A DNA stretch of 8,168 bases from CAMDMI01 sp036759185 (lineage in GTDB: Bacteria; Bacteroidota; Bacteroidia; Cytophagales; Flexibacteraceae), in the NCBI GenBank assembly GCA_036759185.1, contig DAIOVD010000187.1, positions 1 through 8,168 on the forward strand, given 5' to 3'. This document shows positions 1 through 8,000 of the stretch, in pieces. The stretch's first letter is position 1, and every line of letters begins with the position of its first letter. A program made the position numbers and the translations under genes. Below the pieces are notes generated by a model, which was given only the letters and a program-made list of their open reading frames with translations, was not told the origin of the DNA and did no database searches.

Positions 1-426
1 GAACGCCTGCTCTTGAACCAGAATCCGGGAGGAAGCTTTTCCGGACTGAATTTCAATATTCACACTCCTGCTCACCTGGTGAGGGCTACGTTGGAGGGCA
101 TAGTTTTTGCTATGTATTATGGTATGGAAATCATGAGTGAGATGGGAATGGCGCCCCGAAGCGTGAGAGCGGCGGAGTCCAATCTATTCCTGAGTCCACT
201 TTTCCGCCAGATGTTTGCCGATGTTACCGGAGCTGAATTGCAACTGGTTCAGACCAACGGAAGCCTGGGAGCTGCCATCGGTGGTGCGATTGGGCAGGGT
301 CATATCAACCAGGCAGATTGGTTGTCAAAGCTCAATACCCAGTACAGTATCCAACCCGATACAAAACGGTCTCAATGGTATGGTGATTTATACCAGAATT
401 GGAAAGCCAGGATCGATCTTCGGTAA
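1..426 (+). CDS. xylB: FGGY-family carbohydrate kinase, probably xylulokinase (C-terminal 141 residues; 5' end outside window)
   Basis: This is the C-terminal end of a cytoplasmic sugar kinase. The frame is open from base 1 and stops at TAA 424-426, so the start lies upstream. Residues 11-32 of the fragment (G-S-F-S-G-L, then eight residues, then H-L-V-R-A-T-L-E) fit the FGGY kinase family signature as I remember it. The segment SNLFLSPLFRQMFADVTG followed by NGSLGAAIGGAIG is the ATP-binding C-terminal lobe. The FLSPLF form, instead of the GGG-(A/S)-(K/R)-SPLW of enterobacterial XylB, is what I recall from Bacteroidota xylulokinases. Xylulokinase phosphorylates D-xylulose to xylulose 5-phosphate for the pentose phosphate pathway. 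Other FGGY substrates (gluconate, ribulose, glycerol) cannot be excluded because the N-terminal substrate-binding half is missing. A xylose isomerase gene may lie upstream, but it is not visible. The family is well supported; the substrate is less so. Confidence 0.85.
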   Translation, partial: ERLLLNQNPGGSFSGLNFNIHTPAHLVRATLEGIVFAMYYGMEIMSEMGMAPRSVRAAESNLFLSPLFRQMFADVTGAELQLVQTNGSLGAAIGGAIGQGHINQADWLSKLNTQYSIQPDTKRSQWYGDLYQNWKARIDLR

Positions 427-430
427 GCTC

Positions 431-461
431 TTTTCGTTGTTTTGAAAATTTGGTAACTATG
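431..461 (+). promoter_or_regulatory. weak candidate Bacteroidota-type promoter for the 1417-residue protein gene
   Basis: The 75-base gap between the kinase stop and the next start contains TAACTATG at 454-461. This differs at one position from the Bacteroidota -7 consensus TAnnTTTG. TTTT at 431-434 lies 19 bases upstream and matches three of four bases of the -33 TTTG. The match is modest and the gap is AT-rich, so chance is a real possibility. Read-through from the kinase gene is an alternative, since no convincing terminator follows it. No Shine-Dalgarno sequence precedes the ATG at 502. Confidence 0.2.
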
Positions 462-501
462 CACCCCGGTTTTACCGGAACTACTTCATTATCTAAATCC
501 T

Positions 502-3500
502 ATGCGCACGCAGATTTTTACCCTGAAAATTCTTTTCTCGGTGTTCGCCGTCTTCACCCTGAACCTTTCCTGGGGCCAGGTTTTTTACACTGAAAACTTC
601 AATGGCAATACTCCGCCACCTTCCTGGACAATCACCGACCAGGGAACGGGCGCCTGCCAGTGGATGGTTCATAAGCCTTTCACAAATGAAGATTTTGTGG
701 ACATCAACATGTTGGGCAGTAATTTCCTGTTTGTCAATTGCGACAGTGCCGGTGATGGTACGATTGCCGATGAAACCATCTCAACTCCGGTTATTCAGAC
801 AAATGGTGCCAGTCAGGTATTTCTTCGGTTTGATCATTTCATCCGGATTGTCGGCACGTTCCGGCTTGACACGGGTGTGGTGGAAGTTTTCAATGGAACC
901 AACTGGATTGCGGTTGAACGATTCGATCAGACGGAAGGAACCGGAACCGCACCTGTGAAGGTCAGCATCAACGTGAGTGCGCATCTCAATCCCAATTTTA
1001 AATTCCGTTTCCGGTATGTGGGCGACTGGGGATATTACTGGGCCGTTGATAACGTGGAATTATTCACCCCTCCTGCCAATGATGCCGGTGTTTCTTCCAT
1101 CCAGAAGCCTCAGAATGTTTGTGGACTTACCACACCATTTATTGTAAAAAGTATGATCCGCAATTATGGATCTGCAGCCCAAACCAACATTCCGGTTTCA
1201 TATAAGGTGAATAATCTTCCGGTGGTTACCGAAACGTTTACAGGTAATCTGGCAGCCGGCGATTCTGTACTTTATTCTTTTAACACACCATTTATTTCCA
1301 CGAATCAGGGAAATTATACCTTTTCATCCTGGACCCAACTGGCATCTGATCAGACGGCTTCCAACGACAGTGTCCGCAACGTGCTGATTGTGAAAAATGC
1401 TTCACTTATGGCGCCTGTCACATTTGTTGGAATTGCAGGAAACAATCTCCCTCAGGTGGCACCTGGCTGGTCAGAAGCAAACGGACTACTACCGACGGGC
1501 ACCACCGCCGCCTGGAATGCACCCGCAGCAGCTCAAACCGTAGCCGGTTACAACCCCATCCGGGTCAATATTTCAGGTAATAACCGGAAAGAGTGGATTC
1601 TGAGCCCTGCATTGAATATTCAAACAGGAGCTGCAGTCCGGTTTAAAATGGCGGTGACCAATCATAACAGCCTGGCAATTGATTCTTTGGGAAGTGATGA
1701 TTCCCTTGTGGTGAAAGTCACAACGAATTGCGGACAGTCCTGGACTTCAGTGAAATCATTCACAATTGACGATGATCTGAGCAATCAGTTTTCATCCTTT
1801 TTGGTTTCATTGAATGATTATGCAGGTCAGAACATCCGGATTGGCTTTTATGCTACTTCCGGTTCTGTAAACAATACCAACGACTTCAACTTCCTTCTGG
1901 ATAAAATAGAAGTTCTGGTTCCATCACCCACCGATCTGGCTCTGACTGGATTTGGTATTCCTTCTGCCAATTGCGGACTTGGTTCTACACTGGTTCTGAA
2001 AGTGAATGTGTTCAACAATGGAACTGTTGCCCAAAGCAGCATACCGGTTTCGTATTCAGTAAATGGTCAGGCGGCCGTTTCTGAAACCTTTTCTGGCACC
2101 ACTCTTAATCCAGGTGAATCAGCAACCTATACATTTTCAACTCCTTTGTCCTTCCCGAATCCTGGTACCTATCAGATCACAGCGTGGTCTGCTTTGCCTG
2201 GGGACGTGAATTTTTCAAATGATACAGCAAAAACTCTGCCGTTGACACGTTCATCCAATTCGTTTGCAATGCAGGCATTTACCAACTTTGACGGAACAAA
2301 TTTATCCACTTCTTCGCCAGGCTGGGATGAAGCCACGGGCCTGAATGGCCAGACTAGCGGAGCCTCTGCATGGAATCTGAATGCTACTTCCCAGCAAACA
2401 TCTCTTGGATCAAAGACAGCAAAAATTAATTTGTACACTACTGGAAAACAGGATTGGATCCTAACTCCCAACATCAATGTAACTGCAGGCTATGTACTTC
2501 GGTTTAAAACAGCATTGACCAATTGGGGCGGACCGGAAATCGATTCTATGGGAACAGACGATTCCCTCATTGTGAAGATCAGCACCAATTGCGGACAGTC
2601 CTGGATCCATTCTTTGCATATCACAAAGGACAATCAGGCAACCAATTCTTTCCGCAGCCACATTGTGCCTTTGGATGCTTATGTAGGTCAGAATATCCTC
2701 ATAGGTTTCTATGCAACAGAAGGATCAGTAGATGATGACAATGATTACGATGTGCACATTGACAACGTTGAAATTCTGATTCCTTCACCAACTGATGTAG
2801 GTGTATCCGGTATCATTGTTCCAACCGGTGAATGCGGTTCTCCGGCACTATTGCCAGTGAAAGTGCAACTTTATAACAACGGTGGGCAGACACAGACATC
2901 TGTTCCTGTTTCGTATTCCTTAAATGGACAAGCGGCTGTTTCCCAAACATTCTCCGTCAGTCTTGCACCGGGAGGGTTTGAAGAAGTGACATTCCAGAAC
3001 CCGGTAGCCATTGCCATCGGTAGTAACAACAGTATTTCAGCCTGGACCAGCCTTACTGGTGATCTTAATATTATAAACGATTCGACAACGAAAGTTACTT
3101 TCAGCCGGAGTGCAGCTCAGTTTCCAACCAACACATTTACTGGATTCACCGGTACCAATTTATCGACTGTATTTCCAGGATGGAAAGAGCAGACAGGTAA
3201 TATTCCTACCGGTACTACTTCAACCTGGGCCAATAGTTCAGCCGGTCAAACAACTGCTTTGGGAAGCCAGACCGCTCGCATCAATCTTTTTGGTACTACG
3301 CGGAGAGAGTGGCTCGTGAGTCCGGCTTTCAATCCGGATCCGGCAATGGTGCTCAAATTTAAAGTTGCTGTAACCAATCTGGGAACAGCAGCGGCAGACT
3401 CTATGGGATCCGATGATTCTGTTCATGTGATGAGCAGCAGCGATTGTGGCCAAACCTGGAGAAAACTCAAATCATTCACCAGAGAGAATAACCTTTCCAA

Positions 3501-4755
3501 CACACTTACCTCGTTTACAGTTCCTTTAAACGCTTCAGCTGGCGAACCATTGCGTATAGCTTTCTATGCTTCTGACGGAAATGTGGATAATGCGTTTGAT
3601 TATGATTTTCACGTTGATGAAGTGGAAGTTGTGATTCCGCAGCCAAAAGATCTGGGTGTTTCTGCTCAGGCACTTCCCAACACCAGCTGCAGTGCACCTT
3701 CAACGTTTAATTTAAAAATTTCAGTCACCAACTTCGGGTCTGAAGCTCAAACTGGTTTCCCGGTTGGATTCAGAGTAAAAGAACTGGCACCTGTAATTGA
3801 AACATTCACCGGCACAATTCAGCCGGGCCAGACATCAGAGTACACATTTGCGGCATCCATTGATTTGTCAGCCGGTGGAAGTTTTGCCATCCGGTCATGG
3901 ACCAGCCTTCCATTGGATGTAGCGACTTCAAATGATACCATTTATGGTCAGGTTGTCACTCCTTCACTAAGCCTTAATTCTGTATCATTTTCCGGGTTTG
4001 ATGGTCAGAATCTGAGCGACCTGTTTGCCGGATGGGGCGAACAGGCAGGATCTGTACCAACTGGTCAGACTTCATTGTGGTACAACAGCACTCCTACTCA
4101 GGCAACAAATCTGGGAAGTGCTACTGCCCGGATGGCCTATTCAACCAATACCAAAAGAGAGTGGATCATGAGCCCTGTATTTCTGACAGCGGCCAATTCA
4201 CATGTTTCATTCCGCCTGGCTGTAACAGAAAGAAATTTTACAATTAGCGATGCCATGGGTTCTGATGATTCACTGAATGTGATGATATCGACAGATTGCG
4301 GCCAAACCTGGACCCGTGTCAGAGCATTCACTGCCGCTTCCGGACTTACCAATGTATTAACAGAATACAGTGTTGATCTTTCATCGTTTGCCGGACAAAG
4401 TTGTCGCGTCGCATTTTACGGAACGGAAGGTACTGTTGATAATGTCAACGATTTTGACATGCATCTCGATGATGTAAAAGTGGATGTGGTTTCCGGTGTT
4501 CAGTCATTGGCGATACAGGATGTGCAGATTTATCCGAATCCATCAACCGGTCATTTTTTCATCCGCTCGGGTGAAATCAGAAATGATGCCAGGGTACAAC
4601 TTTCCGGAATGGACGGCAGAGTCTGGAATATCACGGCACAATACAAAGGAGAAGGAATCCTTGAGCTAAACACCGGTTCGTTGCCAGCAGGTCTTTATCG
4701 GATTCAGGTGCAAATGGCTGAATCTGTGATTCAATCTTCTGTCCTGATCAGATAA
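502..4755 (+). CDS. giant secreted modular protein: jelly-roll domain, four Ig/jelly-roll repeats, T9SS type A sorting domain
   Basis: A complete 1417-residue protein predicted to cross the inner membrane by Sec and the outer membrane by the type IX system. Residues 1-25 are a signal peptide (basic RTQ..K start, hydrophobic core, S-W-G before Gln26), which supports the ATG at 502. Residues about 27-192 form a choice-of-anchor J/MAM-like beta-sandwich (FYTENFNG start, WAVDNVELF end). Residues 194-1330 are four tandem units of 284, 287, 285 and 281 residues. Each has a CARDB/Ig-like half (D-h-G-V start, C at +13, VSYxVNG, ETFxG, S-NDS/T end) and a jelly-roll half (GW, EWI-SP, DSxGSDDS, CGQ(S/T)W, FYAxxGxVD). 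Residues about 1334-1417 are a type A sorting domain with IYPNPSTGHFF and AGLYRIQV, ending SVLIR. No catalytic motif is visible. The likely fate is attachment to the cell surface after sorting-domain removal, or release. Ligand and role are unknown; adhesion or glycan binding is only inference from the folds. Confidence 0.93.
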   Translation: MRTQIFTLKILFSVFAVFTLNLSWGQVFYTENFNGNTPPPSWTITDQGTGACQWMVHKPFTNEDFVDINMLGSNFLFVNCDSAGDGTIADETISTPVIQTNGASQVFLRFDHFIRIVGTFRLDTGVVEVFNGTNWIAVERFDQTEGTGTAPVKVSINVSAHLNPNFKFRFRYVGDWGYYWAVDNVELFTPPANDAGVSSIQKPQNVCGLTTPFIVKSMIRNYGSAAQTNIPVSYKVNNLPVVTETFTGNLAAGDSVLYSFNTPFISTNQGNYTFSSWTQLASDQTASNDSVRNVLIVKNASLMAPVTFVGIAGNNLPQVAPGWSEANGLLPTGTTAAWNAPAAAQTVAGYNPIRVNISGNNRKEWILSPALNIQTGAAVRFKMAVTNHNSLAIDSLGSDDSLVVKVTTNCGQSWTSVKSFTIDDDLSNQFSSFLVSLNDYAGQNIRIGFYATSGSVNNTNDFNFLLDKIEVLVPSPTDLALTGFGIPSANCGLGSTLVLKVNVFNNGTVAQSSIPVSYSVNGQAAVSETFSGTTLNPGESATYTFSTPLSFPNPGTYQITAWSALPGDVNFSNDTAKTLPLTRSSNSFAMQAFTNFDGTNLSTSSPGWDEATGLNGQTSGASAWNLNATSQQTSLGSKTAKINLYTTGKQDWILTPNINVTAGYVLRFKTALTNWGGPEIDSMGTDDSLIVKISTNCGQSWIHSLHITKDNQATNSFRSHIVPLDAYVGQNILIGFYATEGSVDDDNDYDVHIDNVEILIPSPTDVGVSGIIVPTGECGSPALLPVKVQLYNNGGQTQTSVPVSYSLNGQAAVSQTFSVSLAPGGFEEVTFQNPVAIAIGSNNSISAWTSLTGDLNIINDSTTKVTFSRSAAQFPTNTFTGFTGTNLSTVFPGWKEQTGNIPTGTTSTWANSSAGQTTALGSQTARINLFGTTRREWLVSPAFNPDPAMVLKFKVAVTNLGTAAADSMGSDDSVHVMSSSDCGQTWRKLKSFTRENNLSNTLTSFTVPLNASAGEPLRIAFYASDGNVDNAFDYDFHVDEVEVVIPQPKDLGVSAQALPNTSCSAPSTFNLKISVTNFGSEAQTGFPVGFRVKELAPVIETFTGTIQPGQTSEYTFAASIDLSAGGSFAIRSWTSLPLDVATSNDTIYGQVVTPSLSLNSVSFSGFDGQNLSDLFAGWGEQAGSVPTGQTSLWYNSTPTQATNLGSATARMAYSTNTKREWIMSPVFLTAANSHVSFRLAVTERNFTISDAMGSDDSLNVMISTDCGQTWTRVRAFTAASGLTNVLTEYSVDLSSFAGQSCRVAFYGTEGTVDNVNDFDMHLDDVKVDVVSGVQSLAIQDVQIYPNPSTGHFFIRSGEIRNDARVQLSGMDGRVWNITAQYKGEGILELNTGSLPAGLYRIQVQMAESVIQSSVLIR
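1081..4491 (+). repeat. four tandem in-frame repeats of about 850 bp (units at 1081-1932, 1933-2793, 2794-3648, 3649-4491)
   Basis: I set the unit boundaries at the recurrent D-(A/L/V)-(G/A)-V/L segment at residues 194, 478, 765 and 1050. Landmarks recur in register: Cys at 207, 491, 778 and 1063; the Trp of (E/D)WI/L at 365, 652, 937 and 1221; and the Cys of CGQ(S/T)W at 410, 697, 982 and 1266. Similarity is plain at protein level and patchy at DNA level. A 19-base stretch, aattgcggacagtcctgga, is identical at 1726-1744 and 2587-2605. Its counterparts at 3442-3460 and 4294-4312 differ from each other by one base. The array probably arose by tandem duplication and then diverged, with possible exchange between units. 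Confidence 0.9.
4501..4755 (+). other. T9SS type A C-terminal sorting domain coding segment
   Basis: The last 84 residues (about 1334-1417) have the usual layout of a type A sorting domain: IYPNPSTGHFFIRS near the start, a VQLSGMDGRV strand, ELNTGSLPAGLYRIQV, and a short final strand ending LIR. In this family the domain carries the protein through the T9SS outer-membrane pore and is normally removed by the PorU sortase, often with attachment to anionic lipopolysaccharide. It is free of cysteine, unlike the modules before it. I place the boundary where the fourth repeat ends (VDVVSGVQS), so it is accurate to within a few residues. Confidence 0.9.
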
Positions 4756-4770
4756 GAATCTCACAGAATC

Positions 4771-4813
4771 AAAAAAGGTGTACCGGATTGAATCATCGGG
4801 TACACCTTTTTTT
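4771..4813 (+). terminator. strong Rho-independent terminator after the 1417-residue protein gene
   Basis: AAAAAAGGTGTACC at 4771-4784 pairs perfectly with GGTACACCTTTTTT at 4799-4812. This gives a 14-bp stem with a 14-base loop and a seven-T run at 4807-4813. It begins 15 bases after the TAA at 4753-4755. The A-tract makes the hairpin nearly symmetrical, so it could also stop transcription from the other direction, although no convergent gene is present. It implies that the next gene at 5013 has its own promoter. Confidence 0.9.
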
Positions 4814-4922
4814 ATTTCAGCTGATGCCGGTTTTTGATCAGGGTGAGTTCCCTCGAATCCTGATTTCGGTGAAAGCAGTAACCCGTTCTTCGGACCTGAA
4901 AAAAATGCATTTATGGAAAAAG

Positions 4923-4954
4923 GTTGAAGGCCAATTTTTTTTTGTGTAACATTG
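4923..4954 (+). promoter_or_regulatory. candidate Bacteroidota sigma-A-type promoter for the second giant gene
   Basis: TAACATTG at 4947-4954 matches the -7 consensus TAnnTTTG except at one position. GTTG at 4923-4926 stands 20 bases upstream, where the -33 TTTG is expected. This would start transcription near 4960 and leave a leader of about 50 bases. An alternative reading, TTTG at 4941-4944 with TCTATTTG at 4959-4966, has a spacer of only 14 and fits less well. The strong terminator upstream makes a promoter in this region likely, but the exact site is uncertain. Confidence 0.35.
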
Positions 4955-4957
4955 GCC
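4929..4957. promoter_or_regulatory. 7-bp inverted repeat around a T9 tract, possible operator
   Basis: GGCCAAT at 4929-4935 is the exact reverse complement of ATTGGCC at 4951-4957, with 15 bases between them. Equivalent points on the arms are 22 bp apart, about two helical turns, as expected for a dimeric regulator binding one face of the DNA. The right arm overlaps the candidate -7 element and the left arm lies just after the candidate -33, so a bound protein could block or reposition polymerase. The T-run at 4935-4943 sits mostly inside the spacer. The element could also form an RNA hairpin if transcribed from upstream, or be a chance match. Confidence 0.35.
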
Positions 4958-5012
4958 CTCTATTTGCAAATCCTGCCTCTTTTTCTACCAAAAAAGTCTA
5001 TTTATTTCGCAC

Positions 5013-8000
5013 ATGCAAAGAATTTACGTTCTGCTGATTTTCTTACTACTCAGCCTCAGTCTCAAGGCTCAGAACCTTGCGGTTGACTACCTTTTTAACC
5101 GGACATCGGAACCCTACGTTCCTTTGACGAATGACACCACATTGGGCTCGGGCTTTCAGGATGACATCCTGTATATGAGCCAGACGCTTAACAGTGGTCC
5201 CACTCTTTGTACTTCTTGTTCACTGACGGGTCAGGGTCTGCCGATTGGATTTCCTTTCCTGTTTGACGGAAACACATTTACCCGTTGGGCATTTTCATCA
5301 AATGGTTACATAAAACTTGGAAATGGTACATTCACCATAACCAACAGTTTGGCATCTGCTTTTTCATCTGCCTTCGACAGTACCAATCAGAACAATCTGA
5401 TCTCGGCTTTACATGGTGATATCATGATGACGGAGATTCAGGGTTCATTCCGGTACCGGACTATTGGCAACCCGGGTTCCCGTATCCTGGTCGTGGAATA
5501 CAGAGCGATGAAGCACTACGTTCCCAATGTAACCTCTGAAGAAATCTACAACTTCCAGATCCGTCTTCATGAAGGGTCCAATAAAATCAGCTTTGCATAC
5601 GGACCGTTTCTGAAAGATGATATTTCAAGAAACTATACAGTAGGGATCAGGGGCAGATTTTTCAATGATATCCACTTAAGGAGTCTCCCTTCATCTGCCC
5701 CCAACTGGCTGGCCAACACAAGAGGGACCAATTCAAGTGCCACTATGGCCACCAATACAGAATTAACTCCGATTGATGGTCTTGTTTTCAACTTTATACC
5801 TCGTCAGTACGACAATGATTTGACTTTGGAAGAAGTTCTTACACCATTGAAAGGAATCCGTTCCTGCCCACTGACCAACGCCGAACAGGTTGTGGTAAGG
5901 GTGAAAAATACGGGTGTCCTGCTGCAAAATGCAGCCACAGTGGGTTACAGGGTTGGTAATGGGTCCGTTGTTTCGCAACAGGTGACTTTTTCTCCTCCTC
6001 TTACTGCCAACCAAACCCGTGATATTACCTTCACAACTCCTGCCAACATGAGCGGGACCACACCTCCCGAACTTACTACATTTGTATACATTGCGAATGA
6101 AGAAGAAGGTAGCCGCAACAATGATACTGTGGTAACAAAGTTTTCTGTTGGCAGACCATTTGAAGTCCATGCGATTTCATCTTATGACTCTTTAAAACTT
6201 GCTGGATGGAACAGAGGACGGGGTGCTGTATCTCCAACTGGTGATTACAGCCTCTGGAAAGCAACCAATTCATTTTCATTGAACAATTCCTCGTTGGAAA
6301 TGCGTACCGACACTCCATTGGTAAAGAACGAATGGTTCTACAGTCCGGGTTACAGGGTGGATACCTCTTACAACTATGGTATTAACTTTTCGTCTGCCAT
6401 CACCGACGGCCTTACCGGAACCAACTCGATCTCCAGCATTGGTGATGATACAGTTTATTTTGCTTATTCAACCGATTGCCGCCAGACGTGGAAGACGCTG
6501 AAGAAATTTTCTTCTGCCGATCTAACCGCCGGTCTGATTGACAATACCCTGAAACCATTTGAAGTGTTCCTTCCCCCTTCCGTGAAGGAACTGGTCACAT
6601 TCGGTTTTGTTGGTAAGAATAACGGAAATGCATTTCCTAATGCCTACCGATTCCATTTTTCCAATTTCTACCTGCGTCGGGTACCACGTTTTGACCTGAG
6701 TGCTGATACAGTACGGATTCCTTCTGTTGTGAGCTTGTCCTGTAAATATTCAGCTCAGGAACCATTGTACATCAAAATTACCAACCGTGGTTTTGATAAT
6801 GTGGATAGTACCGATGCCGGTTTTTCCATCAATGGTGGTCTGGTGATTAAAAAGAAGTTTGGCTTCAATCCGGCATTACCTCCTGGTGGAACTGCTACTT
6901 TGTATTTTGAAGGAAGTTCAGGTGCTGACCTTTCCGTACAGGAAGGTTCCATTGTGACCGGTTTTGTGGCGCTTCGGAAAGAAAACGTGGCACAGAAAAC
7001 CAACGATACCACCCGCAGAAACTATAATCTGATCCCGGGACTCACCATTCCTACTCCTGTGTATCCGACTTATGCCGCTGCACTCGGTGCCCGTTGGCAA
7101 AGAGGAAGAGGCGTGAACGCACCTGCCGGAGTTATCTCAAGCTGGGGAAATAAAACGACGTTCCCTGCCCAGCAGACAACCGGTATTGATTTAGCCGGAA
7201 CTTCAAGTACTGTGAACGACTGGTTCTATAGTGCCAGCTATGTTGGACCAAGTATAGTAACCCTTGTATTCAAAGCAGCGGTAACTGCCACCGGATCAAC
7301 AAATGCAGCTACGACTATGAATAGCGACAGTGTGAAGGCCATGTATTCAGTGGATTGCGGTGCTTCCTGGAAATCAGTGAAGTCATTTTCCTCTGCTGAT
7401 CTCACTTCCGGAAACATCAACAATGCTCTGAAGGAATTTTCATTCCAGATTTTCAACACCCGTGGATCCATCCTGGTTGGGTTCGCTGCTTTCCGTGATG
7501 GATCTTCCCCTGTAACAGCTGGTTATACGTTCCACGTCGATTCAATCAGTGTCGGAACCCCAAGTTTCCCGGATTTTGCTGCCGTTGGTTTGCTGCCCGG
7601 ACTTGAAGGAACCATCACCTGCCCTGGAAGCAATCCTGTTTCATTGGGTGTAATTGTTCGCAACGCAGGTAGTGTTCCAATCACTTCTGCTACGGTGGGT
7701 TACCGTCTTAACGGTGTAGTTACTTCGAAAGTGGTGAATTTTGATGGAGCCGGTCTGGCCGTAGGTGGAAGTGACACCATCAAATTCGCCGGAACGGAGG
7801 CTCCTGTTTACGCTGCTCCTGGTAATTACTTCCTGAAGGGGTTTGTACAATTGGGCTCTGAGGCCGCTACTACTGCGTTTAATGATTCATCCAACAGTAA
7901 TACGTTTACTTTGTTTGGACTTGTACCGGTTCCCTACAATCAGACGTTTACCGGCCCAGGCTTTTTGCCTATTGGCTGGATATCAGATACTGCAAGCGGA

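Larger units (their letters stand above)
4814..5012. other. non-coding region between terminator and second giant gene
   Basis: No gene is visible here on either strand. The region is AT-rich towards the second gene, with an A-run near 4899-4905, a nine-T run at 4935-4943 and an A-run at 4990-4995. It contains the inverted repeat and promoter candidate annotated separately. A 14-codon open frame (4905-4949) has no sign of being real. The bases just before the ATG at 5013 contain no Shine-Dalgarno sequence, so initiation probably relies on an unstructured AT-rich leader, as is common in Bacteroidota. Confidence 0.6.

Noticed and set aside
466..478. Small hairpin CCGGT-TTT-ACCGG between the kinase gene and the first giant gene, considered as a terminator.
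   Set aside because: The stem is only 5 bp with a 3-base loop and no T-run follows (AACTACTT), so it does not meet the usual intrinsic terminator pattern; it may be chance.
399..958. Plus-strand open frames in other phases overlapping the kinase end and the start of the first giant gene.
   Set aside because: They overlap well-supported coding sequence, and their translations are rich in Arg, Pro and Ser without recognisable features.
1081..4491. Repeat array considered as a CRISPR, insertion element or integron-like structure.
   Set aside because: The repeats are about 850 bp, in frame, diverged at DNA level and encode folded modules; there are no short identical repeats with spacers, no terminal inverted repeats and no transposase or integrase.
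4905..4949. Fourteen-codon open frame (MHLWKKVEGQFFFV) upstream of the second giant gene, considered as a leader peptide.
   Set aside because: It lies upstream of the likely transcription start, contains the T-run as Phe codons and has no ribosome binding site or attenuator structure; it is probably fortuitous.
5763..6318. Two overlapping minus-strand open frames of 135 and 80 codons opposite the second giant gene.
   Set aside because: The plus-strand frame is open over the whole region with clear protein motifs, while the minus-strand translations show no domain, signal peptide or sensible composition; they are shadows.
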